Origin: Clostridiales bacterium
Lineage (GTDB): Bacteria > Bacillota > Clostridia > Peptostreptococcales > Anaerovoracaceae
Direction: 5' to 3'
Assembly: GCA_009782285.1 (NCBI GenBank)
Contig: WRJK01000009.1
Location: 1-48,441 of the forward strand
DNA: 48,441 bases
The position numbers were made by a program, and so were the translations under genes. Below the pieces are notes generated by a model, which was not told where the DNA came from, ran no database searches, and saw only the letters and a program-made list of their open reading frames with translations. Positions 32,948-41,472 of the stretch are shown one piece after another. Every line of letters starts with the position of its first letter. Position 1 is the first letter of the stretch.

Positions 32948-34558
32948 ATGAAAGTAAGAAAATTAGTATGTGCCATTTTAGCGATCGCATTACTTGCGGC
33001 TCCGTGCGTTTCATTTGCGGATGGCTACTTCGACAAGGGGATGAAACAGGGAGAAGTCATCATGACATGGTGGGATTTAGTTGAACATATGGAGGCGCTT
33101 AAGGCGCTTGACAATCCCGACATAAACGTTTATTCGCTCTCCGAAAAGTATGATCCGGTTACGCTGATTCATAACGAGAAGGCGAACAACGGGACGATCA
33201 CCCCGGTGGAAAAAGAATTCACGACTGTATCCGAATCCGGCAGGGAACTGTATGTAGTCGAACTTGGCGACGGCGATAAGGTGTTCTGGATACAGGCGCA
33301 GATACATGGGAACGAAAAGCTGACAACTATTGGCCTGATGAAGTTCATATGGGAATATGCGACAAATCCGGAATTCGCGGCGCAGTTCGCGGACCTGAAG
33401 ATTGTAGCGATACCAATGTATAACCCGGACGGCTCCTATATTTCGGCCTCTTCGGCCCAGAGGGGCACCAATGTCAGGAATGCCCAGGGCATTGTAACGA
33501 ACAATAACCTTGACTTAAACCGCGACTGGAAAGTCAACCTGCTCGGCGAGGGCAACGCTTTCGTAGCAGATGAATCAAGGAACTTCTACAGGCTGTGGTG
33601 CGACATCCAGCCGGACTTCGCAATGGATCTGCACCATCAGGGGGCGGGCAGCATAACGCCTAACTGCAACAGGGAACCCGGCTTGTGTAACACCGTATTC
33701 GGGACAGAATCGCGCGCTCGAAGCATGTCGTTCGGGACGTCGCTGTACGTCTACGGGACGACGCTGCCGAATATGCTTGGCGGAAAGACCAAGAATGAGA
33801 TCATGGGCATGCAGAAATACGTTTTCGACATGATACAGGACGACGTAAGGCTGGCTTTCAACAATTTGGCGGGGACTAGCTACACTAGGCCTCCGATCGA
33901 CCTTTACAGCGGCATCGAAATCTTCGGCGGCGTAGTTTCGGGAATGATGCTCGGCATAGACTACTGCGGACTCAACCCATTCAACTACAGCCACGCGGCG
34001 ACCTTCTTCGAACAGGAACCGCAGAATAACAACAACACAACAGTATTGACCGGAAGGTATATGGCCGTCGTTGAACAGGTATACCTAGGGCTCATAGGCT
34101 ACGGCACAGGCCTTGTGACAGAAGACTACCTCGACCCGTACTATTACGAAACTTACTGGAACTTCCCGCACAATACATCCGCACATCCTGCCGCGACTTC
34201 AGCGAGCAGCAGGGACTACAACACCACAATCTACAATCAGTATCTGAACGGCACTTATGTCGACCCCATCACAGGCAAGACCATGAACTTGACTGATTTC
34301 TTCAGATATCTTGATCCCAAATTCATGTACGCGACGGATGTAGCAGCAAAGGTCGAAAAACTGCAAGGAAATACGAATAAATTGACCATAACGGTTACTG
34401 AGAAGTGGTCCGACAAATCGGTCAGGGAAGTCGTACAGAACTTCACGATCCCGAACAACGCGGCGGGTGTATACAAAGTTGAAGGCGGCGACGTTTACAA
34501 AGTTTATGTAGACACCAAGGGCAACACTCAGATCCGCGATCTGTATTTCGTTGAATAA
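32948..34558 (+). CDS. Secreted M14-type zinc carboxypeptidase-like protein
   Basis: 536 residues with a signal peptide (KVRKLVCAILAIALLAAPCVSFA). The M14 metal motif is H120-x2-E123 in QAQIHGNEK; the third ligand is probably H229 or H230 in AMDLHHQG. NPDGS near 159-163 and LDLNRDW near 188-194 match substrate-binding segments of M14 peptidases. The C-terminal 130 residues are beta-rich and extra. It should remove C-terminal residues from peptides or cell-wall stems outside the cell. The ATG has GGGAGG upstream. A convergent terminator follows the stop. Confidence 0.87.
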   Translation: MKVRKLVCAILAIALLAAPCVSFADGYFDKGMKQGEVIMTWWDLVEHMEALKALDNPDINVYSLSEKYDPVTLIHNEKANNGTITPVEKEFTTVSESGRELYVVELGDGDKVFWIQAQIHGNEKLTTIGLMKFIWEYATNPEFAAQFADLKIVAIPMYNPDGSYISASSAQRGTNVRNAQGIVTNNNLDLNRDWKVNLLGEGNAFVADESRNFYRLWCDIQPDFAMDLHHQGAGSITPNCNREPGLCNTVFGTESRARSMSFGTSLYVYGTTLPNMLGGKTKNEIMGMQKYVFDMIQDDVRLAFNNLAGTSYTRPPIDLYSGIEIFGGVVSGMMLGIDYCGLNPFNYSHAATFFEQEPQNNNNTTVLTGRYMAVVEQVYLGLIGYGTGLVTEDYLDPYYYETYWNFPHNTSAHPAATSASSRDYNTTIYNQYLNGTYVDPITGKTMNLTDFFRYLDPKFMYATDVAAKVEKLQGNTNKLTITVTEKWSDKSVREVVQNFTIPNNAAGVYKVEGGDVYKVYVDTKGNTQIRDLYFVE

Positions 34559-34591
34559 GAAGTACTTGTATAAATAATCATCCAACTTGGT

Positions 34592-34620
34592 CGGCGGGGC
34601 GCAATGCTCCGCCGGTTATT
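34592..34620. terminator. Terminator between convergent peptidase and lipoprotein genes
   Basis: Stem CGGCGGGGC (34592-34600), loop GCAAT, stem GCTCCGCCG (34606-34614) with one G-U pair, followed by GTTATTTT on the plus strand. Confidence 0.75.
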
Positions 34621-34626
34621 TTAAAT

Positions 34627-35418
34627 TCATTCTTCCGGCAGATACCATTCATACATACGCCCGGATACTAAATACTTCAGCCTCCAGCCGTCTTCGGTTC
34701 TGTGCATAAGGATTCGGTTATCGACTAAGCTATGCAGGTACTGCTTCTGGACGTAACCTATTACACCCCCCGCAGTGTTTATCTTGACGAGTTCGGTGGG
34801 CGGCTTTTCATTATAATCCCTCTCGTCGACGTCGAGGTATACAATATTGTAGTCTATCCTCGCTATAATTTTTGATTTCAGGTCTTTTTTTTCATACAGG
34901 TTCACGCCCTCTGCCGTAACCGCGAAGCATAGATCGATGTTGTCGTCTTTGAACCTGTCCGGGCAGGCGAAATAAGTATACGGCGAGTGGTAAGTCCCCG
35001 CCCCGGCATCGTAAACGCCCTCCAGCGAAAGCACGCTTTCAAGTACCTCCCACACCGCCGATATCTTATAGTCTTGCGTGTCGAGTAACCACGCGTCGTT
35101 GAACTCGTCTGGGCCTGTCGGGTACTCAACGTCGAAACTCGTTCTCACGTTTTCGTCAAGAAAATGCTCAAGCTCGTGCTGGTTGCGGTTTTTCACGATT
35201 GTCTTAAATTCTTCGAGCGCCTCTGTAAAATCCTCGCCAAAAGCCTGATCCCCGGGCGGGAAAAGCTGATACTCGGGCTCGGCTGAAAGGTCGTACCTTA
35301 TATCCAGGTTTTCCCCCGCGCACGCCGCCAAAATGAACGCGGTGACCAGGACCATCAATATCGCAATCCCGGCGTGCTTCTTAATACAGCATCTTATATA
35401 ACTATTGCTTGTTCTCAT
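34627..35418 (-). CDS. Lipoprotein with possible SH3-like domain
   Basis: 263 residues. The signal ends in the lipobox LAAC at 30-33. The central part (residues about 60-200) is acidic, and the C-terminal part, LYEKKDLKSKIIARIDYN through GGVIGYVQKQYLHSL, resembles a bacterial SH3 domain, which in exported proteins often binds cell wall. No specific role. The ATG lies behind AGGGGG, and a TTGACA promoter precedes it. Confidence 0.8.
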   Translation of the reverse strand: MRTSNSYIRCCIKKHAGIAILMVLVTAFILAACAGENLDIRYDLSAEPEYQLFPPGDQAFGEDFTEALEEFKTIVKNRNQHELEHFLDENVRTSFDVEYPTGPDEFNDAWLLDTQDYKISAVWEVLESVLSLEGVYDAGAGTYHSPYTYFACPDRFKDDNIDLCFAVTAEGVNLYEKKDLKSKIIARIDYNIVYLDVDERDYNEKPPTELVKINTAGGVIGYVQKQYLHSLVDNRILMHRTEDGWRLKYLVSGRMYEWYLPEE

Positions 35419-35465
35419 AAAAACATATACCCCCTGTCGCGCTGAGCGGTTACTCTACACTGAAT

Positions 35466-35493
35466 ATTACAGCAAAGAAAGCGTTGTTGTCAA
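35466..35493 (-). promoter_or_regulatory. Promoter of the SH3-like lipoprotein
   Basis: On the minus strand TTGACA (35488-35493), 16 bases, TGTAAT (35466-35471). Confidence 0.62.
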
Positions 35494-35562
35494 GCCAATT
35501 TTGTTCGCGCCACTGACGCTCCAACGCATGCCTGACCATTTGAACCGTTGACATGTCGCCGT

Positions 35563-35829
35563 CTAAATTCCGCAATGCAGGAGGTAGCCTTTATTTTTAA
35601 TTGCCCGGTCGGTTAGGTTTTTCAAATCGCCAAATATTTTCAATAATTGGTCTTTTTTTACTTCTATTTTTGCATAACCTTCCGTGACAATCAGGGCTTC
35701 TTCCGGTACCTCTTTGCCATTTAATGTAAATGACGGAGGGTTCCATTTAATGCCCCTATCCCCAACGTCAATCAATCTTGCATCTGCCTTGTACAGTATT
35801 TGATGACGCCGGCCGCCTTTGATGCTCAT
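35563..35829 (-). CDS. Hypothetical protein of 88 residues
   Basis: Small soluble basic protein (GGRRHQILYKADARLIDVG, NPPSFTLNGKEVPEEAL, KIEVKKDQLLKIFGDLKNL). I do not recognise it. The ATG has AGGAGG at good spacing, which supports translation, and the codon use is like the neighbours. It stands alone between the lipoprotein promoter and the tRNA terminator. Confidence 0.68.
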   Translation of the reverse strand: MSIKGGRRHQILYKADARLIDVGDRGIKWNPPSFTLNGKEVPEEALIVTEGYAKIEVKKDQLLKIFGDLKNLTDRAIKNKGYLLHCGI

Positions 35830-35962
35830 ATAAAAACCTCCTTGCAGTTAAATTTTCAACGTGGCTTTCGTCCGCATAGCGCGCACACAGCTTACAAGGA
35901 CGGTCACAATTATTGAAAAGAGAGCTAAACAATTTGGACACCTATTTTTTCACGCAAAGAAA

Positions 35963-36004
35963 AACGCTCGCACAACGTTGAATTTTCAATATTTTGCGAG
36001 CGTT
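35963..36004 (-). terminator. Terminator of tRNA-Gly, also usable from the other strand
   Basis: A perfect 10-bp stem, AACGCTCGCA (35963-35972) with TGCGAGCGTT (35995-36004), encloses a 22-base loop. On the minus strand it lies 7 bases after the tRNA and is followed by TTTTCTTT; on the plus strand it is followed by CTTTT. Confidence 0.8.
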
Positions 36005-36011
36005 CTTTTAA

Positions 36012-36085
36012 TGGAGCGGGTGAAGGGAATCGAACCCTCGCCTTAAGCTTGGGAAGCTCACGTTCTGCCATTGAACTACACCCGC
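36012..36085 (-). tRNA. tRNA-Gly, anticodon CCC
   Basis: The 74-base minus-strand gene folds as a cloverleaf: acceptor GCGGGTG pairs with CACCCGC, D stem GTTC/GAAC, anticodon stem TGAGC/GCTTA with loop TTCCCAA (anticodon CCC), T loop TTCGATT, discriminator T and encoded CCA. It has its own promoter upstream and an intrinsic terminator immediately after. Confidence 0.95.
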
Positions 36086-36101
36086 AAACAACATCGTAAC
36101 T

Positions 36102-36130
36102 ATCATATCAGAAACGAATCGCAATTTCAA
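36102..36130 (-). promoter_or_regulatory. Promoter of tRNA-Gly
   Basis: On the minus strand TTGAAA (36125-36130), 17 bases, TATGAT (36102-36107), ending 16 bases upstream of the mature 5-prime end. Confidence 0.65.
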
Positions 36131-36147
36131 GAAAATATCTTGAAATT
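36123..36147. repeat. Perfect inverted repeat between tRNA-Gly and preT
   Basis: AATTTCAAGA (36123-36132), loop AAATA, TCTTGAAATT (36138-36147). It overlaps the tRNA -35 box and could be an operator for either gene; there is no T run, so it is not a terminator. Confidence 0.5.
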
Positions 36148-36226
36148 ATCCTGAAAATATGCGAAAATTATTCAATAGCAACTTACTGACAAACTGCGCT
36201 AATACAATCAGAGGAGGGAGTCAAAG

Positions 36227-37510
36227 TTGAGTAAAGTCACAAAGGCAAAATACACTTCAGAAGCTTCTTTCGGATTTATGCACAGGACGGCGATGGAAGA
36301 GGCGGCGAGGTGCCTTCTCTGCTATGACGCGCCATGCAGCAAGGGCTGCCCTGCGGGGACGGACCCAGCCAAGTTCATCAGGTCCATCCGGTTCAGGAAC
36401 CCGAAAGGCGCAGCAGAGACGATCCGTGAAAACAACATATTAGGAGGCACGTGCGCCAGAGTATGCCCAACAGGCGACCTGTGCGAAGAGGCGTGCAGCA
36501 GATGCGGCATAGACAGGCCCATCGAAATCGGGAAACTTCAAAGGTACGCTGTCGAGCAGGAAAAAACCTTCAAGATGAAGATTTTAAAAGCCCCCGCGAA
36601 GAAGAAAGCCGGGAAAGTGGCTTGCGTCGGCGCAGGCCCTGCGTCCCTTGCGTGCGCCGCCGAGCTTGCAAAAACGGGCTACAGGGTGACAGTCTTTGAA
36701 AAGGAAAAAAAGGCAGGAGGGATGCTGACATACGGCATTGCGCCGGGCAGGTTGCCCCAGGCGGTCGTCGACCATGACGCCGCACAGGTGAAAAGCCTTG
36801 GGGTTAAATTCGAATTCGGTAAGAAAGTAGGCGACGACATCGACCTTACAGAGATGGATTTTGACGCCGTCTTCATCGGCGCCGGGCTTTGGGGAGGCAA
36901 CCTTCCCGACATACCGGGCAACAGTCTTGCCGGCGTCTATACTGCGGTGGACTTTTTGAAAAACGCAAGGACGATGAAAGAAGCCTTCAAATTCGGGAAT
37001 AAAGTAGTTGTAGTGGGCGGCGGCGACGTGGCGGTGGATTGCGCAGTCACGGCAAAGCTCCTTGGAGCCGACGATGTCCGCATTGTCTACAGGAGGACGC
37101 TGGAAGAGGCTCCCGGGAACATGAGCGAATTCCAATACGCGCTGTCTTTGGGGATAGGCACGACCACCAATATGGCTCCTGCTGAGCTGCTTGGAGAGTC
37201 AAAACTGGAATACGCCGTATTCAATGGGCGGGACGGGAAGTCCGGCATGAAGATTTCTGCGGACGCCATCGTCTTTGCGACAGGCCAAAAAGCTGAGGAC
37301 TTGTCGAAAATAATGCCTATGGCTTTAAATGAAAAAGGCTGGATAAAAGCAGATGCCGCAGGCAAGACGAGCATTGAGAAGGTTTTTGCAGGGGGCGACG
37401 CAGTTAACGGCGGCGGCACTGTGGTGGAGGCGGTCAGAGCGGGCAAGGACGCGGCAGCGTCAATCATTGCGTACCTCGAAAAGAGAGGGGTGAAGCAGGA
37501 TGTCAATTAA
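36227..37510 (+). CDS. preT: NAD(P)-dependent FAD oxidoreductase, PreT-type subunit
   Basis: 427 residues. The N-terminal Cys-rich domain (CLLCYDAPCSKGCPAGTDP, then CARVCPTGDLCEEACSRC) binds two iron-sulfur clusters as in dihydropyrimidine dehydrogenase and GltB small-subunit relatives. FAD and NAD(P)H sites follow: GAGPASLACAAELA near 136-149 and VVVGGGDVAVDCA near 262-274, then FAGGDAVNGGGTVVEA near the end. It feeds electrons to PreA for reversible reduction of uracil and thymine. The TTG start lies behind GAGGAGGGAG. It overlaps preA by 11 bases. Confidence 0.9.
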   Translation: MSKVTKAKYTSEASFGFMHRTAMEEAARCLLCYDAPCSKGCPAGTDPAKFIRSIRFRNPKGAAETIRENNILGGTCARVCPTGDLCEEACSRCGIDRPIEIGKLQRYAVEQEKTFKMKILKAPAKKKAGKVACVGAGPASLACAAELAKTGYRVTVFEKEKKAGGMLTYGIAPGRLPQAVVDHDAAQVKSLGVKFEFGKKVGDDIDLTEMDFDAVFIGAGLWGGNLPDIPGNSLAGVYTAVDFLKNARTMKEAFKFGNKVVVVGGGDVAVDCAVTAKLLGADDVRIVYRRTLEEAPGNMSEFQYALSLGIGTTTNMAPAELLGESKLEYAVFNGRDGKSGMKISADAIVFATGQKAEDLSKIMPMALNEKGWIKADAAGKTSIEKVFAGGDAVNGGGTVVEAVRAGKDAAASIIAYLEKRGVKQDVN

Positions 37511-38753
37511 CAAGGATTTGTCAATCAGATATTTGGGGATTGATTGTGAAAACCCGTTTTTCCTTTCTTCCTCGCCAGTGGGCGGCAACTACGAAATGGT
37601 CGCAAAGGCGTACGAAGCTGGCTGGGGCGGCGTTTTCTACAAGACGGTAGGGGTGTTCGTAGCAGACGAATGCTCGCCTAGGTTCGACCAGACCAGCAAA
37701 GAAGGGCTGCCTTGGCTCGGGTTCAAGAACATGGAGCAGATTTCAGACAAGCCTACTGAACAGAACTTTGAAAACATGATGAAATTGAAAAGGGACTACC
37801 CTGACAAGGTGATGGCAGCAACAATTATGGGGAGCAGCGACGAGGAATGGAGGGCACTGGCGAAGATGTGCGAGCAGGCGGGCGCAGACCTGATCGAAGG
37901 GAACTTTTCCTGCCCGCAGATGACCAGCCACGCCATGGGTGCTGACGTGGGAACCAACCCAGAGCTAGTCACTGCATACAGCAGGGCCGTTACTGAAACC
38001 ACCAAGATACCGTTTGTTGCCAAAATGACGCCGAACATCACGAATATGGAAATCCCGGCGGTTGCGGCGATAAAAGGGGGCGCAGCTGGGGTATCTGCGA
38101 TCAACACGGTGAAATCAATTACGAACATCGATTTTGAAAACATGGCGGGGATGCCTGTTGTAGATGGGAAATCCTCGATTTCGGGGTATTCAGGAGCGGC
38201 AGTTAAGCCGATCGCGCTCAGGTTCGCCGCACAGCTGCTCCAGCACGAAGAACTCAAAGATGTTGAAATTTCTGGTATCGGCGGCATCGAGACGTGGCGG
38301 GACGCTGCAGAATTTCTTGTTCTCGGCTGCAGGAACGTTCAAGTCACCACAGCGGTTATGCAGTATGGCTACAGGATAGTCGAGGACATGAAGTCAGGGA
38401 TGATGCATTTTATGGACGAGAGGGGCTACAGCAAGCTCGAAGACTTTATCGGCCTTGCCCTCCCGAACATGATACCGGCAGAAGGCTTGAACCGGGATTT
38501 CCAAATACTACCAGACTTCAACGTAAAGAAATGCATAGGGTGCGGAAGGTGCTATGTGTCTTGTTATGACGGAGCTCACCAAGCTATCGACTGGGACGAA
38601 AAAAAGAGGAAACCAAAGCTCAACGACAACTGCGTCGGTTGCCACCTGTGCCTCAACGTATGCCCTGTGCAAGGGTGCATAACTCCGGGGGAAGTCAAGT
38701 GGAAAGAGGGTAGGCAGAAAACCGGCATAAAAATAAAGAGGAATTACGACTAG
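37500..38753 (+). CDS. preA: Dihydropyrimidine dehydrogenase catalytic subunit PreA
   Basis: 417 residues. A dihydroorotate-dehydrogenase-like FMN barrel (NPFFLSSSPVGGNYEM, GNFSCPQM with the catalytic Cys, VAKMTPNI, SGIGGIETWRDA, GCRNVQVTTAVM) is followed by two ferredoxin motifs, CIGCGRCYVSCYDG and CVGCHLCLNVCPVQG. With PreT it converts uracil or thymine to the dihydro form, or the reverse. No dihydropyrimidinase or ureidopropionase gene is in the window, so the rest of the pathway must be elsewhere or the substrate differs. Confidence 0.92.
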   Translation: MSINKDLSIRYLGIDCENPFFLSSSPVGGNYEMVAKAYEAGWGGVFYKTVGVFVADECSPRFDQTSKEGLPWLGFKNMEQISDKPTEQNFENMMKLKRDYPDKVMAATIMGSSDEEWRALAKMCEQAGADLIEGNFSCPQMTSHAMGADVGTNPELVTAYSRAVTETTKIPFVAKMTPNITNMEIPAVAAIKGGAAGVSAINTVKSITNIDFENMAGMPVVDGKSSISGYSGAAVKPIALRFAAQLLQHEELKDVEISGIGGIETWRDAAEFLVLGCRNVQVTTAVMQYGYRIVEDMKSGMMHFMDERGYSKLEDFIGLALPNMIPAEGLNRDFQILPDFNVKKCIGCGRCYVSCYDGAHQAIDWDEKKRKPKLNDNCVGCHLCLNVCPVQGCITPGEVKWKEGRQKTGIKIKRNYD

Positions 38754-38771
38754 TAGGCACGGGAGGGCATT

Positions 38772-39689
38772 GTGAAGGAAGACAACCGCATAAAAGGGCA
38801 TGCATTTGCATTAATGACAGTTTTAGTTTGGGGGACCACGTTCATATCGACAAAGACTCTGCTTCTGTGTTTCAAGCCGATTGAGATACTTTTTTTCCGC
38901 TTCAGCATTGGTGCGCTGACGCTATTTGCTGCTTACCCCCACAGACTGAAGGTGGCAGACAAGAAGCAGGAGTTGATGTTCATGGCAGCAGGCCTCAGCG
39001 GGATTACGCTTTACTGCCTTTTGGAAAGCAATGCTATTTATTTCACTGCAGCTTCCAACGTTGGGGTTATAGTGTCAGTAGCGCCCTTTTTCACTGCGCT
39101 GCTGGCAAACTGGCTGCTGGACGGCGAGAAGCCGAAAGCGAACTTCTACATAGGGTTTTGCGCCGCCATCACAGGGATTTTCCTGATCAGCTTCAACGGG
39201 AGCACTGTTCTCAAGCTCAACCCAGCCGGCGATCTCATTGCGGTCGCGGCAGCTTTTGTCTGGGCAGTTTATTCCATTCTTGTGAGGAAGATAAGCCAAT
39301 TGGGATACAGTACGGTTCAGACGACGAGGAGGATATTCTGCTACGGGCTTCTTTTTACAGTGCCTGCGTTGTTTTTGTTCCGTTTTGAATTTGGGCTCGC
39401 ACGGTTTGCGCAGCCTGTCAACCTGCTGAACATACTGTTCTTGGGCATGGGGGCCTCAGCCCTGTGCTTCGCCACGTGGAATTCAGCGATAAAATTCTTG
39501 GGGGCGGTGAAGACAAGCATCTATATCTATTTAATTCCGGTTGTCGCCGTGGTGACCTCTGTTACCTTGCTGAACGAGAGAATTACATGGATGTCTGCGG
39601 CGGGAACGGCGCTGACGCTGGCGGGGCTCGTCATCTCAGAGATAAAAACCAAATCAAAAGTAAAAACCAAGTCTGCTGCACCGCGTTAA
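38772..39689 (+). CDS. DMT-superfamily (EamA) transporter
   Basis: 305 residues with ten predicted membrane helices arranged as two EamA repeats (AFALMTVLVWGTTFISTKTL and later GDLIAVAAAFVWAVYSILVRK), with the basic C-terminal tail KTKSKVKTKS. The family exports or imports amino acids, nucleobases and other metabolites. The GTG start follows GGGAGGG. It sits 18 bases after preA, so a pyrimidine or amino acid link is plausible but unproven. Confidence 0.9.
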   Translation: MKEDNRIKGHAFALMTVLVWGTTFISTKTLLLCFKPIEILFFRFSIGALTLFAAYPHRLKVADKKQELMFMAAGLSGITLYCLLESNAIYFTAASNVGVIVSVAPFFTALLANWLLDGEKPKANFYIGFCAAITGIFLISFNGSTVLKLNPAGDLIAVAAAFVWAVYSILVRKISQLGYSTVQTTRRIFCYGLLFTVPALFLFRFEFGLARFAQPVNLLNILFLGMGASALCFATWNSAIKFLGAVKTSIYIYLIPVVAVVTSVTLLNERITWMSAAGTALTLAGLVISEIKTKSKVKTKSAAPR

Positions 39690-39700
39690 CCGCTTAACGC
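39683..39700 (+). terminator. Possible terminator after the DMT transporter
   Basis: Stem GCGTTAA (39683-39689, includes the stop codon), loop CCGC, stem TTAACGC (39694-39700), with a T-rich tract 10 bases further on (39710-39720). The T run is displaced, so this is weaker than a classical terminator. Confidence 0.38.
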
Positions 39701-39710
39701 ATATGTGGCT

Positions 39711-39738
39711 TTGTTTTTTTGACACTTGGATGTATAAT
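39711..39738 (+). promoter_or_regulatory. Candidate promoter for the beta-CASP nuclease
   Basis: TTGTTT, 16 bases, TATAAT at 39733-39738, with the GGTGGAGG ribosome binding site 23 bases downstream. Confidence 0.42.
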
Positions 39739-39773
39739 GAAAGAAGACATAGCAAAGGTTGGTGGAGGCAATG

Positions 39774-41435
39774 ATGAAGATACAGTTTTGCGGAGCGGCG
39801 TCAGGGGTGACGGGCTCATGCCATTTGATCACTACAGACAAGTACAAAGTGCTGTTGGACTGTGGGCAATTTCAGGGCAGTAAATCGGAGGAAGCAAAAA
39901 ACTATGAGGATTTTCCTTTCGATCCTGCTGAAGTCGACTGCCTAATACTCAGCCATGCGCACATCGACCATTGCGGCAGGATTCCGCTGCTGGTCAAACG
40001 CGGGTTTAGAGGCGACATTTACTGCACTGACGCGACGGCTGACCTTGTGGACGTGATGCTCAAGGACAGCGGCTACATCCACGAAAAAGAGGTTGAATGG
40101 AAGAACAGGAAAGCCGAGAGGGCGGGCAGCCGCAAAGTTCTGCCGCTTTACACTTTCAACGACGCTGTGGCGTCTCTTAAGTTCCTGAAGCCGGTGCTTT
40201 ATGATCAGCTGGTCAAGATAAACGACCAAATGGAAATAGTCTTCAACGACGCAGGGCATATTCTGGGCTCCTCGATCGTTGAGCTTTGGGTTGAGGAAAA
40301 CGAAAACGTTTCAAAGATCGTGTTTTCAGGCGACATTGGGATGTCGGGCCGCCCGATACTGCGAAACCCGACAATCATAAAAAAAGCGGACCACGTAATT
40401 ATGGAAACCACGTACGGCAACCGGCTGCATCCCGAAAACTCGGCAAGCATCGAGCAGCTGATTCAAATCGTGCTGACAACCGCAAGAAGGGGGGGGACAG
40501 TTGTAATACCTTCCTTTGCCGTGGGAAGGACACAGGAGCTGATCTACGAGTTCAACAGGTTCTACGAGGACAATTCAAAGTACAAAGACGAACTCGGCAA
40601 GCTCACGGTTTACGTCGACAGCCCTATGGCCACCTCAGCCACTGAAGTTTTCAGGAAAAACGCGCAGGTGTTCAACGAGGAAACACGGAACTACATCCTA
40701 AAGGGGGACAACCCCCTCGACTTCAAGAACTTGCAGTTTACAAGGACGACTGAAGAGTCTAGGATGCTCAATTTCGATCCCAGCCCAAAGGTAATAATTT
40801 CAGCAAGCGGGATGTGCGAAGCGGGCCGAGTCAGGCACCACCTCAAGCACAACCTCTGGAACCCGAACTCGAGCATAGTCTTTGTCGGCTACCAAGCAGA
40901 GGGCACCCTTGGCAGGCACCTTCTCGAAGGTGCGAAGGAAGTCGTTCTTTTTGGTGAAACAATACAGGTGAATGCAAGCATTTACAACTTAGAGGGTTTT
41001 TCGGGGCATGCGGACAAGGACGACCTCCTGAACTGGCTAAGGGGGTTCAAGGCCAAGCCTGTAAACGTTTTCCTTGTGCATGGTGAAGAAGGCTCCAAGA
41101 AGGGCTTCGCCGAGACTGTAAAAAATGAGCTCGGTTACGATTGCATGCCTGTCTTGGGAACCAGCTCGTATACGCTAGAAAAGAATACGGTGCTGACTAG
41201 GGAAGACGCGATCATGGATGCCATGGACGACGAATTGTTCGAGGACATCAAGGTGAAGATCTCAAACGTGCACCGCGATTTGGAAAAGATACTATATGCG
41301 GCCCACTTGGCAATGAACACAAACGCTTCGAGGGGAAGGCTGTCAGAGTTGAGCAATATAGTGCTTGAGCTTGAGAAGACTTCGCTCAACCTCGGATCCG
41401 CTTTGACAAAAGAAGACCGCAGCGCGGCTGAATAG
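39774..41435 (+). CDS. Beta-CASP metallo-beta-lactamase-fold nuclease
   Basis: 553 residues. Zinc motifs are LSHAHIDHCGRIPLL (HxHxDH), DAGHILGSSI and FSGDIGM; the beta-CASP part has VDSPMATSATEVF, ASGMCEAGRVRHHL, GFSGHADKDDLL and FLVHGE. This family includes RNA exo- and endonucleases of the CPSF73/YbeB-neighbour kind (annotated as exonuclease of the beta-lactamase fold, RNA specificity). The last 90 residues are helical and extra. The ATG at 39774 is chosen because GGAGG lies 5 bases upstream; an earlier TTG at 39759 is part of that region. It probably processes or degrades RNA. Confidence 0.88.
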   Translation: MKIQFCGAASGVTGSCHLITTDKYKVLLDCGQFQGSKSEEAKNYEDFPFDPAEVDCLILSHAHIDHCGRIPLLVKRGFRGDIYCTDATADLVDVMLKDSGYIHEKEVEWKNRKAERAGSRKVLPLYTFNDAVASLKFLKPVLYDQLVKINDQMEIVFNDAGHILGSSIVELWVEENENVSKIVFSGDIGMSGRPILRNPTIIKKADHVIMETTYGNRLHPENSASIEQLIQIVLTTARRGGTVVIPSFAVGRTQELIYEFNRFYEDNSKYKDELGKLTVYVDSPMATSATEVFRKNAQVFNEETRNYILKGDNPLDFKNLQFTRTTEESRMLNFDPSPKVIISASGMCEAGRVRHHLKHNLWNPNSSIVFVGYQAEGTLGRHLLEGAKEVVLFGETIQVNASIYNLEGFSGHADKDDLLNWLRGFKAKPVNVFLVHGEEGSKKGFAETVKNELGYDCMPVLGTSSYTLEKNTVLTREDAIMDAMDDELFEDIKVKISNVHRDLEKILYAAHLAMNTNASRGRLSELSNIVLELEKTSLNLGSALTKEDRSAAE

Positions 41436-41472
41436 TATTTTGCATGTTGGTATTAATGTGGAGGGAAAAATA

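Noticed and set aside
35861..36046. Plus-strand frame ending ERVKGIEPSP
   Set aside because: This is the well-known artefact of translating across a tRNA gene on the other strand; it has no ribosome binding site.
36584..37135. Minus-strand frame opposite preT
   Set aside because: Shadow of a clearly conserved flavoprotein; composition is not protein-like.
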